Origin: Pelagibacteraceae bacterium
GTDB taxonomy: Bacteria > Pseudomonadota > Alphaproteobacteria > Pelagibacterales > Pelagibacteraceae
Length of the DNA stretch: 20,235 nucleotides
Direction: 5' to 3'
Assembly: GCA_002704145.1 (NCBI GenBank)
Contig: PAFH01000009.1
Coordinates: 1-20,235, forward strand
Below the pieces are notes generated by a model, which was given only the letters and a program-made list of their open reading frames with translations, was not told the DNA's origin and ran no database searches. Shown here piece after piece: positions 7,021 to 14,990 of this stretch (positions are counted from its first letter, which is position 1; every line of letters begins with the position of its first letter). The position numbers were made by a program, and so were the translations under genes.

Positions 7021-7891
7021 TTTTTAGAATTCTCCCTGCGATATTTTTTAATTTTTTTATTGTTTTTTTGGTCCTAAGACTTGGATCTGTAATTATAGCA
7101 GTATCAAGACAATTATTTGCAGGATCTCTTGTTACAGGATAATCCTTGAACGATTTAATTATTTCTTTAATCATCTTTTCAGCATTTGAAGCATTATTTT
7201 GAAGCGTTTTTATGACCATTGCAACATCGACTTCATCATGATCAGGATGCCAACAATCATAGTCTGTTACCATCGCTACTGTACAATATCTTATCTCTGC
7301 TTCTCTTGCTAACTTTGCCTCTGGCATATTTGTCATTCCAATTACATCTGCCCCCCATGACCTATATAAATTTGACTCTGCTAAAGTTGAAAATTGTGGG
7401 CCTTCCATTACTATATATGTTCCTCCCACTTGATGAGCAATTTTTAATTTTTTCAAAACAGCCTCACAACAATTTGATAGTCCAGGGCTCGTTGGTTTTG
7501 CCATAGAAACATGGGCTACAATTTCTTCGTCAAAATAAGTTTTTTCCCTTGAAAAAGTTCTATCAATAAATTGATCTACGATAACGAATTTTCCTGGGTT
7601 TAGGTTTTCTTTAAGAGAACCAACTGCAGAAACGGATATAATGTCAGTTACACCTAACTGTTTCATTGCATCTATATTTGCTTTATAGTTAATTTTGGTA
7701 GGATTTATTTTATGTCCTCTAGAATGCCTGGGGATAAAACAAATTTCCTCATTTCCTAGTTTGGTAATTAATATTTCATCGGATGGTTTGCCCCAAGGTG
7801 TTTTGATATTTTTCCATTTAGTCTTTACAAATCCGTTCATTTTGTAAAGGCCGCTTCCACCAATTATCCCAAGTTTTCTTTTTTTCATCAT
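7013..7891 (-). CDS. mtnP: 5'-methylthioadenosine phosphorylase MtnP
   Basis: MtnP splits 5'-methylthioadenosine with phosphate into adenine and methylthioribose-1-phosphate, clearing the by-product of polyamine and related SAM chemistry. The 292-residue protein has the PNP/MTAP landmarks: IGGSGLYKMNG (9-20), IPRHSRGHKINP (53-64), SAVGSLKENLNPGKFVIVDQFIDRT (88-112), YIVMEGPQFST (159-169), GMTNMPEAKLAREAEI (185-200) and TDYDCWHPDHDEVDV (209-223). Asp210 and Asp212 correspond to the purine-side aspartates of human MTAP, and the TDYDCW form favours MTA phosphorylase over purine nucleoside phosphorylase. The start is ATG at 7891, with a second ATG directly after it. It diverges from apt with only about 40 bp between starts. 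Both reaction products have handlers nearby: adenine (apt) and the sugar phosphate (mtnA). Confidence 0.95.
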   Translation of the reverse strand: MMKKRKLGIIGGSGLYKMNGFVKTKWKNIKTPWGKPSDEILITKLGNEEICFIPRHSRGHKINPTKINYKANIDAMKQLGVTDIISVSAVGSLKENLNPGKFVIVDQFIDRTFSREKTYFDEEIVAHVSMAKPTSPGLSNCCEAVLKKLKIAHQVGGTYIVMEGPQFSTLAESNLYRSWGADVIGMTNMPEAKLAREAEIRYCTVAMVTDYDCWHPDHDEVDVAMVIKTLQNNASNAEKMIKEIIKSFKDYPVTRDPANNCLDTAIITDPSLRTKKTIKKLKNIAGRILKNE

Positions 7892-7931
7892 TTAATTATT
7901 AATCCTTTTTTGTTAAAACTTGAAGCTTAAT

Positions 7932-8459
7932 ATGGATTTAAAAAAATATATTAGATCAATTCCTGATTATCCAAAAAAAGGTATATTATTTCGTGATATC
8001 ACCACTTTGATAAAAAACCCTGAAGCGTTTAAATTTTCGATTGATAAGATTATTGATCTGTCCAAAAAAATTGACTTCGATAAAGTAGCAGCGATCGAGT
8101 CAAGAGGATTTGTATTTGCTTCTACTATATCATATGCTCTTAAAAAGCCTTTTATCTTATTGAGGAAAAAAAATAAGTTACCAGCAGATACACATTCTGT
8201 AGATTTTAAGTTAGAATACGGAGAAGCAACAATAGAAGTTCATAAAGACTCAATTTCAAAAAACGAGAAAATACTTATTATTGATGATTTAATTGCTACC
8301 GGCGGTACAGCAGAAGCTGCAGCAAAACTTATTGAAATCTCAGGTGGTTCGGTTGCTAGTTTCATTTTTGTCATTAACTTATTCGACTTAAAAGGAAACG
8401 AATTATTAATTAAAAAAGGCTATAAAACTCATAACTTAATTGAGTTTCCTGGACATTAA
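7932..8459 (+). CDS. apt: Adenine phosphoribosyltransferase
   Basis: Apt joins adenine to PRPP to form AMP. From the ATG at 7932 the protein is 175 residues, the normal size. IPDYPKKGILFRDITTL (10-26) is the type-specific N-terminus, IESRGFVFA (56-64) follows, and the PRPP loop ILIIDDLIATGGTA lies at 115-128. An in-frame TTG at 7920 could add four residues but ATG fits the family start. It is transcribed away from mtnP, so the adenine released by MtnP can be recovered by its divergent neighbour. The stop lies 5 bp from the stop of the convergent epimerase-like gene, leaving no room for a terminator between them. Confidence 0.96.
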   Translation: MDLKKYIRSIPDYPKKGILFRDITTLIKNPEAFKFSIDKIIDLSKKIDFDKVAAIESRGFVFASTISYALKKPFILLRKKNKLPADTHSVDFKLEYGEATIEVHKDSISKNEKILIIDDLIATGGTAEAAAKLIEISGGSVASFIFVINLFDLKGNELLIKKGYKTHNLIEFPGH

Positions 8460-8464
8460 ATAGT

Positions 8465-9346
8465 CTAATTTATAAATCGGTCTATATAATCTTTAAGGTT
8501 AATTTTACCAAAATGTTTGTAAATTTTATTGGAAAGATTTTTATTTGTCAAAGAAGAGGCGTATCTTTCTCCTGGTCTTTTCGGTAAAAATCTAATTTTA
8601 TATTTAAACATTTTTGCTACATTCAAGATTGAATATGCCTTTTTATTTGAGATACTATAATGCCTGCATAAATTTTTTTTCCATGCTAAATAGCAAATCA
8701 TAATTGTATCATCTATATGAGTAAAACGTCTTGTTTGCGTACCAGGTTTTACCACCGGTAAAAATTTTTTTCTTTTATAATGGTCCTCAAAAATTCCGAT
8801 AACTGTAGCCATCTGACCTCTACAGATTTGATAAGGACCATAAACATTATAAAAGTAAATAACTTCATATTTAAAATTAAACCAGTTTTTTAAATTTTCT
8901 AATAATTCTAGATTTTTTGCTTTTGAAAAAGCATAAGGGGATAAATTTTTATCTCTACCTTTGTTACCCAATGAGGCTGATGTCGCAGAGTAAATTAGTT
9001 TTATCTTATTTTTTAAACAAAAATGAAAAACTGCATTTGATCCAACTGAGTTAGACTCGATACACTCATTCATTTTTAAAAAACTTTGATATATTCTAGC
9101 GAACTCACCAAAATGGAAAATGGAATGTATTTTTTTTGGATTTTTAATTAAATAAGATATATTTTTTGTATGACCTTTTAAATATTTAACTCTTTTATTT
9201 TTAATATGATTTTTTTTTGAGCTAGAAGAATAATCATCTAGACTTAATATATTAAAACTAGTTTTTTTTAAAAGAAATTCAATCAAATTTGTTCCGACAA
9301 AACCAGCTCCACCGGTAACTAAAATCTTTTTTTTTGTATTTAGCAT
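8465..9346 (-). CDS. NAD-dependent sugar-nucleotide epimerase (UDP-glucose 4-epimerase-like SDR)
   Basis: This is a 293-residue extended SDR. It has TGGAGFVG (11-18) for the dinucleotide, LDDYSSSS for the second-strand Asp, IYSATSASLGNKG (118-130) with the catalytic Ser, and PYAFSKAKN (137-145) with Tyr138 and Lys142. YFYNVYGPYQ and the late RRFTHIDDT are typical of GalE-like epimerases. The short form (about 295 instead of 330-340 residues) and the odd SATSASLG wording leave the substrate open: UDP-glucose/galactose, a uronate, or another hexose. I chose the ATG at 9346 over an in-frame GTG at 9352. It lies 31 nt downstream of the GT2 gene on the same strand, so the pair is probably one transcript that makes and transfers a sugar. 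Confidence 0.85.
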   Translation of the reverse strand: MLNTKKKILVTGGAGFVGTNLIEFLLKKTSFNILSLDDYSSSSKKNHIKNKRVKYLKGHTKNISYLIKNPKKIHSIFHFGEFARIYQSFLKMNECIESNSVGSNAVFHFCLKNKIKLIYSATSASLGNKGRDKNLSPYAFSKAKNLELLENLKNWFNFKYEVIYFYNVYGPYQICRGQMATVIGIFEDHYKRKKFLPVVKPGTQTRRFTHIDDTIMICYLAWKKNLCRHYSISNKKAYSILNVAKMFKYKIRFLPKRPGERYASSLTNKNLSNKIYKHFGKINLKDYIDRFIN

Positions 9347-9377
9347 TAACACTAATTATAACTTTGAAACATTTAAA

Positions 9378-10229
9378 TCAATCTAATCTTGGCCGAAACC
9401 ATGAACTTTTATTTAAAAAAGCATTCAAAAAACCTGAGGCTCTACAATAATAAATTTTTCTTTTAAATCTATTATTTATTGATAAATAAAATAAACTTTT
9501 AAAAATTGATTTTAAAAACTTGGGAAAGCCGTTTATAAAAGCACTTGTAAAACCATAGTGTTTTTTTTTAAAATAAAATTTAGACCAATTCCAATGCCAA
9601 TTTCTAGAAAATTCAAGTTCTTTAATATATCTTTCATCTACTGCTTTTGCTCCTAAATGAGATATAAGAGATTTTTTATAGATATAAATTTTTTTACCTT
9701 TATTTCTTGCTCTTAAACAAAGATCATCATTTTCTAAATACATAAATATTTTTTCATCAAAAAAATTATTATCAAATTGTTTTTTGTCTAATATCATTGA
9801 ATATCCATCAATACTTTGTACATCTATTAAATTTTCAATTTGATTATTAATTAACTTATAATTAGGATAATTTTCATTGTCACTTAATGGACTGAGTATA
9901 GCAAAGTCTAAGTTTTTTGAAATTTGAAAAATATTAGTCAAAGTATCTGGTCTTAAAATTGTATCTGGATTTAAAATCATTACGTATCTTGTATCTGATT
10001 TTTCAATACCAATATTGTTTCCTGATCCCATTCCTAAGTTTTTTCCAGTAAGGTAACATTCTATATTTCTATGCTTTTTTTTGAGAGATTGAATAAAATT
10101 TTTGTTTGACGAATTTTCAATTATTATCTTTTTAATCTCTGGATCGATAGAATTAATGCAGTCATCAATAATATTTTGACTTTGAATTGTTACTATTACT
10201 ATTGTTAAGTTATCTTTTGTTATTTGCAT
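9378..10229 (-). CDS. GT2 family glycosyltransferase (rhamnosyltransferase-like)
   Basis: This 283-residue protein is a GT-A family 2 transferase. The N-terminal strand LTIVIVTIQ, the nucleotide region IIIENSS, the acceptor-facing NLGMGSGNNIG and the metal-site form ILNPDT (DxD-like, near residue 90) appear in order. ENDDLCLRARNKG near residue 165 carries the catalytic base region common in WbbL/rhamnosyltransferase relatives. I took ATG at 10229 as start; an in-frame TTG lies one codon upstream. GAGG sits 10 nt before the ATG, one of the few plausible Shine-Dalgarno sites in the island. It diverges from rmlB, whose pathway makes dTDP-rhamnose, so rhamnose is a reasonable donor guess but not shown. 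Confidence 0.88.
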   Translation of the reverse strand: MQITKDNLTIVIVTIQSQNIIDDCINSIDPEIKKIIIENSSNKNFIQSLKKKHRNIECYLTGKNLGMGSGNNIGIEKSDTRYVMILNPDTILRPDTLTNIFQISKNLDFAILSPLSDNENYPNYKLINNQIENLIDVQSIDGYSMILDKKQFDNNFFDEKIFMYLENDDLCLRARNKGKKIYIYKKSLISHLGAKAVDERYIKELEFSRNWHWNWSKFYFKKKHYGFTSAFINGFPKFLKSIFKSLFYLSINNRFKRKIYYCRASGFLNAFLNKSSWFRPRLD

Positions 10230-10254
10230 CAAAAAAATGCCTCATTATGATAGA

Positions 10255-10264
10255 AAGTATACTT
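10255..10264. promoter_or_regulatory. Perfect 10-bp palindrome between divergent GT2 and rmlB genes
   Basis: AAGTATACTT lies in the 64-bp divergent gap, 26 bp upstream of the GT2 ATG and 30 bp from the rmlB ATG. Its position suits a shared operator or overlapping promoter elements. Such AT-rich palindromes also arise by chance, and no regulator gene is nearby. Confidence 0.25.
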
Positions 10265-10293
10265 ACTACTATAAATAATATAAATAATAGCAA

Positions 10294-11304
10294 ATGAAAA
10301 GGTTTATTGTAACTGGTGGGTATGGTTTTATTGGAAGCAATCTAATAAGATTATTATTAAAAAAAAAATTCAAAGTCCTTAATATAGATAATTTATCTTA
10401 TTCTGCGCAAAGATATAATTTAAAAGGAATAAAAAAAAATTATGCTTTCAAAAAAACTGACATAAACAATAAAAAGGAAATTCTCAATATATTTAATAGA
10501 TTTAGACCGCATGGTATATTTAATCTTGCCGCTGATACACACGTTGATAGATCAATAGACAATTCTTTTAACTTTATCAAAAATAATATACTTGGCGTTT
10601 ATAATTTATTAGAAGCAATAAAAGAATATAAGAATAAAATAAGGTTAGTACATATATCTACTGATGAAGTTTATGGTGACATTTCAGGAAAAAAAAGATC
10701 TGATGAAGATTTTCCTTATATGCCAAGTTCTCCATATTCAGCTACTAAAGCATCGTCAGATCATTTAATAAGTGCTTATGTCAGAACTCATAGAATTGAT
10801 GCTGTAATATCAAACTGCTCAAATAATTATGGACCTAGACAATTTCCTGAAAAACTTATACCAAAAATGATTTTTAATATATTAAATAACAATTCTCTAC
10901 CTATTTATGCAAAAGGTAAAAATTCTCGTGAGTGGATATTTGTTGACGATCATTGTGAGGCTCTGATTAAATTATTTTTTAATGGTAAAACAGGTGAAAA
11001 ATACAATATTGGTTCAGGCCAAAATTATAACAATATCTTTATTGTTAAAAAAATATTGAAAATATTCAAGAAGAAAAAAATAAAGATTGGAAAAAAAGTT
11101 AAGATAAAATACGTTAAAGATAGACCTGGTCACGATTTTAGATACGCTCTCAATAGTAAAAAGATAAGAAAAAAGATAAAGTGGCGACCAAAAATAAACT
11201 TTAATAAAGGTATTACAGAAACAATAGATTGGTATATTGATAATCAACAATATTTAAATAAAATTTCTAAAAAACTTTTTGTAAACAGATTAGGAAAAAA
11301 ATGA
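10294..11304 (+). CDS. rmlB: dTDP-glucose 4,6-dehydratase RmlB
   Basis: RmlB converts dTDP-glucose to dTDP-4-keto-6-deoxyglucose, the second step of dTDP-L-rhamnose synthesis. The 336-residue extended SDR shows GGYGFIG (8-14), IDNLSYSAQRYNLKG (31-45), AADTHVDRSI (79-88), the catalytic STDEVYGD (122-129) with Thr123-Asp124-Glu125, and SPYSATKASSDHL (146-158) with Tyr148 and Lys152. SNNYGPRQFPEKLIPKMI and the NSREWIFVDDHCEAL region complete the family. All key residues are present, in contrast to the GMD-like gene of this island. It is the first gene of rmlBADC and its TGA overlaps the rmlA ATG by 4 nt. No Shine-Dalgarno sequence is evident. Confidence 0.96.
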   Translation: MKRFIVTGGYGFIGSNLIRLLLKKKFKVLNIDNLSYSAQRYNLKGIKKNYAFKKTDINNKKEILNIFNRFRPHGIFNLAADTHVDRSIDNSFNFIKNNILGVYNLLEAIKEYKNKIRLVHISTDEVYGDISGKKRSDEDFPYMPSSPYSATKASSDHLISAYVRTHRIDAVISNCSNNYGPRQFPEKLIPKMIFNILNNNSLPIYAKGKNSREWIFVDDHCEALIKLFFNGKTGEKYNIGSGQNYNNIFIVKKILKIFKKKKIKIGKKVKIKYVKDRPGHDFRYALNSKKIRKKIKWRPKINFNKGITETIDWYIDNQQYLNKISKKLFVNRLGKK

Positions 11305-12176
11305 TCAGAAAAGGTATTATTTTAGCAGGTGGGCTGGGTACAAGAATGAGTCCCTTAACTAAAGCTGTAAATAAACAACTATTACCTTTATATGACAAAC
11401 CTCTAATATTTTACCCATTATCAATTTTAATGTTGGCAGGTATCAAAGATATTTTAATAATAGTTAATAAGGGTCAATTAAGTCAATTTAAAAAAATATT
11501 ACCTGAAAAAAACAATCTGGGAATAAAGATTCAATATAAAGAGCAAACTAAACCTCGAGGTCTACCTGATGCGTTTTTGGTAGGTGAGAAATTTGTTGGT
11601 AACGATAATGTTGCTTTAATATTAGGAGATAATTTTTTTTACGGCCAAAATTTAACAAAAAAATTAATTGATTGTACGAAATTGAAAAAAGGAGCAAAAG
11701 TTTTTCTTCACCCAGTTAAAAATCCACATCTTTACGGTGTAGCTACTATAAATAAAAGAAAAAAAATTAAGAAACTTGAAGAAAAGCCCAAAAAAACAAA
11801 TTCCAATCTAGCAGTTACTGGTTTGTATTTTTTTGATAACGCGGTAATAAAATTAAGTAAAACCTTGAAGCCTTCCAAAAGAATGGAATTGGAAATCATA
11901 GACTTACTAAATAAATATAGGAAAAAAAATAAACTAAATGCCGAATTCTTAGGAAGAGGTGGAACTTGGCAAGATGCAGGAAATATGAGTGATTACTATG
12001 ATGCATCTAATTTTATTTCTACTATTGAAAATAGACAGGGTCTTAAAATAGCTTGTTTAGAGGAAATTGCATTTAATAAAAAATGGATAAAAAGAAATAA
12101 TTTAGTTGATGCGATAAATTTTTATGGTAAATCAGAATACTCAAATTATCTTCTTTCAATACTGAAAAAAAAATGA
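11301..12176 (+). CDS. rmlA: Glucose-1-phosphate thymidylyltransferase RmlA
   Basis: RmlA joins dTTP and glucose-1-phosphate to give dTDP-glucose, the entry step to dTDP-L-rhamnose. The 291-residue protein opens with KGIILAGGLGTRMSPLT (4-20), then NKQLLPLYDKPLIFYPLSILMLAGI (24-48). ILGDNFFYG carries the metal-binding Asp, and EEKPKKTNSNLAVTGLYFFD and RGGTWQDAG follow. Length and motif order are normal for the short RmlA form. The only small change is GTRM where many have GTRL. It overlaps rmlB and rmlD by 4 nt on each side, so the operon is tightly coupled. Confidence 0.96.
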   Translation: MIRKGIILAGGLGTRMSPLTKAVNKQLLPLYDKPLIFYPLSILMLAGIKDILIIVNKGQLSQFKKILPEKNNLGIKIQYKEQTKPRGLPDAFLVGEKFVGNDNVALILGDNFFYGQNLTKKLIDCTKLKKGAKVFLHPVKNPHLYGVATINKRKKIKKLEEKPKKTNSNLAVTGLYFFDNAVIKLSKTLKPSKRMELEIIDLLNKYRKKNKLNAEFLGRGGTWQDAGNMSDYYDASNFISTIENRQGLKIACLEEIAFNKKWIKRNNLVDAINFYGKSEYSNYLLSILKKK

Positions 12177-12868
12177 AAAAAATATTAGTTACCGGTGGTG
12201 ACGGACGTTTTGCTCAAGTTTTAAAAAGCAAAAAAAGTAAATACAAGTTTATTTTTAGAAACAAAAATCAACTTAATATTTTAAGTATAAAATCAATTCA
12301 AAATAATATTAAAAAATTTAAACCTAATTATATTTTACATTTAGCTGGACTATCTAGGCCTATGAAAATTCATGATATTAATCTTAAAAAAAGTATTGAC
12401 TTAAATATAATTGGTACCGCCAACATTGTTAAGGCATGCTTAGAAAAAAATTTAAAGCTCATTCATTTCTCAACTAGTTATCTTTATCCGGGCACCAAAG
12501 GAAATTATAAAGAAACTGACTCTTTGCTACCCTGGAATAATTACGGATGGTCTAAATTGGGTGGTGAAAGTGCGGTACAAATGTATAAAAATTCTCTTAT
12601 TTTAAGGACATGTATGACTGAAAGACCTTTTATACATAAGTCTGCTTTTGTAAATGTAAAAACAAATTTTATATATCATGATAATTTTATTAAAATATTT
12701 TTAAAAATTCTTAACAAAAAAGGTGTATATAATATTGGTGGAAAGCCACAAACTGTATATAAATTTGCAAAACTTGAAAATAAGAATGTTAAAAAAAGTT
12801 ATTCAAAAGGTCAATTACCTCTAAAAATGGATATGAACTTAAAAAAAATTTCTAAATTGTTAAAATGA
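12173..12868 (+). CDS. rmlD: RmlD-like dTDP-4-dehydrorhamnose reductase (short form)
   Basis: In this position the expected enzyme reduces dTDP-4-keto-L-rhamnose to dTDP-L-rhamnose. The protein is an SDR with VTGGDGRFAQ (6-15), FKPNYILHLAG (49-59), IHFSTSYLYPGTKGNYKETD (97-116) and PWNNYGWSKLGGE (120-132), giving Ser/Thr100-101, Tyr124 and Lys128. The usual RmlD motif ST-YVFDG is replaced by STSYLYPG. At 231 residues it is about 50-60 shorter than typical RmlD, and the loss is in the C-terminal substrate part. No frameshift is obvious, and both neighbours overlap by 4 nt, so it looks intact. The operon place makes RmlD the best call, but a related SDR with a different keto-sugar product is possible. 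Confidence 0.78.
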   Translation: MKKILVTGGDGRFAQVLKSKKSKYKFIFRNKNQLNILSIKSIQNNIKKFKPNYILHLAGLSRPMKIHDINLKKSIDLNIIGTANIVKACLEKNLKLIHFSTSYLYPGTKGNYKETDSLLPWNNYGWSKLGGESAVQMYKNSLILRTCMTERPFIHKSAFVNVKTNFIYHDNFIKIFLKILNKKGVYNIGGKPQTVYKFAKLENKNVKKSYSKGQLPLKMDMNLKKISKLLK

Positions 12869-13401
12869 AAATTTATAAAACAAAATTAAAAGATCTTCTA
12901 ATTATCAAGCAGAAAAATAATATTGATAGAAGAGGCTCTTTAAGAGAGATTTTTAACAAAAAAGTGTTTGGAAGTAATAAATTTGTATTTGAATACTGCA
13001 CTACTTCAAAGAAAAATGCATTAAGAGGGTTTCATTTCCAGAAAAAGTTTCAACAAGCCAAATATGTAAGTGTGTTAAAAGGTAAAATTTTAGATGTAGT
13101 TGTAGACTTAAGAAAAAATTCAAAAACTTTTGGTAAATGTTTTAAAATTATCTTGTCAGACAAGAACGCTACTAGTTTATTTATTCCTGAAGGATTTGGC
13201 CATGCTTATTATAGTTTTGATAAAATTAACATTGTTTATTACAAATTGAGTAATTATTACAAACCAAAATTTGAAGGTGGAATAAATGTAAATGATCGAC
13301 ACATTAATATTAGATGGCCAAAAAAGAATTTTACATTATCTAAAAAAGATAGAAAGTTAAAATCATTTACAGAATTTTGTAAAAGTCAAAAGTCTTTATA
13401 A
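12865..13401 (+). CDS. rmlC: dTDP-4-dehydrorhamnose 3,5-epimerase RmlC
   Basis: RmlC epimerises C3 and C5 of dTDP-4-keto-6-deoxyglucose. The 178-residue cupin shows DRRGSLREIF (21-30), ALRGFHFQKKFQQAKYVSVLKG (52-73) with the active-site His57, VVVDLRKNSKTFGK (78-91), IPEGFGHAYYS (107-117) and YYKPKFEGGINVND (131-144). These are the standard RmlC blocks, with GFGHAYYS in place of the more common GFAHGF. It ends the rmlBADC operon. Its last 16 nt overlap the 3' end of the convergent DUF4422 gene, so no terminator separates the two transcripts. Confidence 0.95.
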   Translation: MKIYKTKLKDLLIIKQKNNIDRRGSLREIFNKKVFGSNKFVFEYCTTSKKNALRGFHFQKKFQQAKYVSVLKGKILDVVVDLRKNSKTFGKCFKIILSDKNATSLFIPEGFGHAYYSFDKINIVYYKLSNYYKPKFEGGINVNDRHINIRWPKKNFTLSKKDRKLKSFTEFCKSQKSL

Positions 13402-14204
13402 TCAGATATGTCTTTAAATAAAATTGGATATTCTTTGACTCTTTTGTTTTTTTGAAACCAATAAGACAAATAACGTTCTGCTAAAAATCCATAAATTCTC
13501 TTTAAACCATATCCTTTCAGATTGCTAAAACCAAAAATGTTTTCACATTTTTTTAACCATGGAAAGACTGACTCATAATACTGGTGTAGAATTTCTTTTT
13601 TACAGATAAACATATTATGAGGATTAAATGAAGTTTCCTCATTTACGAACTTTCTAAAATTTTCTTTATTATCTTCATCTAATAAATCAACTGCTGCATC
13701 TAAATTTCCTTCACCATGAAAAACATCGAAATGAAACTTAATATTTCTATTTTTTTTTGAAAAAATTACAGAAGGTGTTTTAAGTATTTTAATCAAATTT
13801 TTTTTAAAAAATTTTAATCTGTAATTATTCACAAATGACTTTTCGCCTAAAATACAATCATATGAACTCGATAGAGTTGGTAAAGATTTAATAACTTTAT
13901 TATTTAATGTGTCAAATAAAACATCTTTTTCATTAATGGCTTCATGTATAAAAAATTTACGATATTGACAAAAACCAACCCACTCTGAATTAATATTATC
14001 TAAATAGTTTTTCCACAACCAATAATGAAATGTATACTCACCATAGTTAGAATTTTTTTCTGCTATACTTTGCCCACTTTTATCATGTAACCATTCACTT
14101 GAAAATTTTGCATCTCCTAAACCGACTGGAACGTAGTTCAGTTTTTTTATTAATAAAAGATGATTTGGTTCAAGAGTAAGACAAAACATAGTTAAATTTT
14201 TCAT
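13386..14204 (-). CDS. DUF4422 domain putative glycosyltransferase
   Basis: This 272-residue protein matches what I recall of the DUF4422 family, which is placed among capsule and LPS glycosyltransferases. The signature features are YVPVGLGDAKF (24-34), SIAEKNSNYGEYTFHYWLWKN (46-66), WVGFCQYRKFF (75-85), NPHNMFICKKEI near residue 195, and GFLAERYLSYWF near residue 242. No signal peptide or membrane segment is seen. It is transcribed from the ATG at 14204, 5 nt after the stop of the upstream methyltransferase-like gene, so the two are probably co-transcribed. Donor, acceptor and linkage are unknown. Confidence 0.82.
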   Translation of the reverse strand: MKNLTMFCLTLEPNHLLLIKKLNYVPVGLGDAKFSSEWLHDKSGQSIAEKNSNYGEYTFHYWLWKNYLDNINSEWVGFCQYRKFFIHEAINEKDVLFDTLNNKVIKSLPTLSSSYDCILGEKSFVNNYRLKFFKKNLIKILKTPSVIFSKKNRNIKFHFDVFHGEGNLDAAVDLLDEDNKENFRKFVNEETSFNPHNMFICKKEILHQYYESVFPWLKKCENIFGFSNLKGYGLKRIYGFLAERYLSYWFQKNKRVKEYPILFKDISDYKDF

Positions 14205-14209
14205 AATTT

Positions 14210-14941
14210 TTATTTTTTTTTAAAAACTAAATCTCTATGTGAAAATTTATTTGACTTAATTGAGTCATGAGAAAAAATATTTGAATTATAACTATTTTGA
14301 AAAATCAAAGTGTATCCATTTTTATTAAAAAAAGCTTTTAGATCACTAAAAGAAAAAAAGATATATGGATGTAAGCTGCCAGGAATTCCATGCTCTATTG
14401 AGTAAAAATTTTTATTATTATTATGAAAAAATGTTCTGGTAATTATAAAATATTCGGGATTATTTTTTTTTAGATTTATAATAATTTTTTTGTAGTCTTT
14501 AAAATATTGTATTGATGAAATAAAACATACTAAATCTATTTTTTTTTTGAGTTGGTTTAAATTAGAAATATAACTTATATTTTTCTTATATTTAGATGGA
14601 ATTTTTTTCTTTATGGATTTTATAAATTTATCTGTCTCCAATATTACACAGTTAGTACTTATACCAGTTGACTTTTTAATATAGCTAAATATTGGATTAT
14701 TACCCCCACCAACATCAAGAATATTCATTTTTTTTTTCTTCCATAAAGTAACAATTAATGAAGTAGCATAAAATCGTTCTAGAGCCTCAACTTTTTCTGG
14801 TCCAGAAAATTCATTAATAAATCTTTTATCGAAATAGATATCAATATTTTTTAAATGCTTTTCAACTAAATCATAAGACTTAAATCTTTTTGTATAATTG
14901 TAACTTTTTTTTTTAAAAATTCTTTTTATTTTTCTTAACAT
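14210..14941 (-). CDS. TIGR04325-type putative SAM methyltransferase
   Basis: From the ATG at 14941 this is a 243-residue protein. The SAM-binding strand NILDVGGGNNPIFSYI, the second-strand acid in CVILETD, CFISSIQYFKDYKKII and YFIITRTFFHNN correspond to the TIGR04325 (LIC12133) putative methyltransferase family, often found in surface polysaccharide clusters. The longer frame begins with a TTG at 14977, only 13 nt from the tRNA-Met 3' end, and adds a basic segment; I prefer the ATG but neither has a clear Shine-Dalgarno sequence. It lies directly downstream of the tRNA and upstream of the DUF4422 gene. A role in O-methylating a glycan is plausible but untested. Confidence 0.75.
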   Translation of the reverse strand: MLRKIKRIFKKKSYNYTKRFKSYDLVEKHLKNIDIYFDKRFINEFSGPEKVEALERFYATSLIVTLWKKKKMNILDVGGGNNPIFSYIKKSTGISTNCVILETDKFIKSIKKKIPSKYKKNISYISNLNQLKKKIDLVCFISSIQYFKDYKKIIINLKKNNPEYFIITRTFFHNNNKNFYSIEHGIPGSLHPYIFFSFSDLKAFFNKNGYTLIFQNSYNSNIFSHDSIKSNKFSHRDLVFKKK

Positions 14942-14990
14942 CCAGGTTAACTTTACAATTCGCTCAAATCTATTCAAGCTTTGATTTATT

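Noticed and set aside
7219..7506. Plus-strand 95-codon frame inside mtnP
   Set aside because: It is antisense to a gene with full MTAP motifs, and its Leu-rich low-complexity sequence is what a reversed frame would give.
11014..11250. Minus-strand frame inside rmlB
   Set aside because: It lies opposite conserved RmlB sequence and has no recognisable domain or start signal.
14210..14222. Long A/T homopolymers in glycan genes as phase-variation tracts
   Set aside because: Runs of 8-9 A/T occur all over this AT-rich sequence, also in core genes, and no gene appears broken at such a run.
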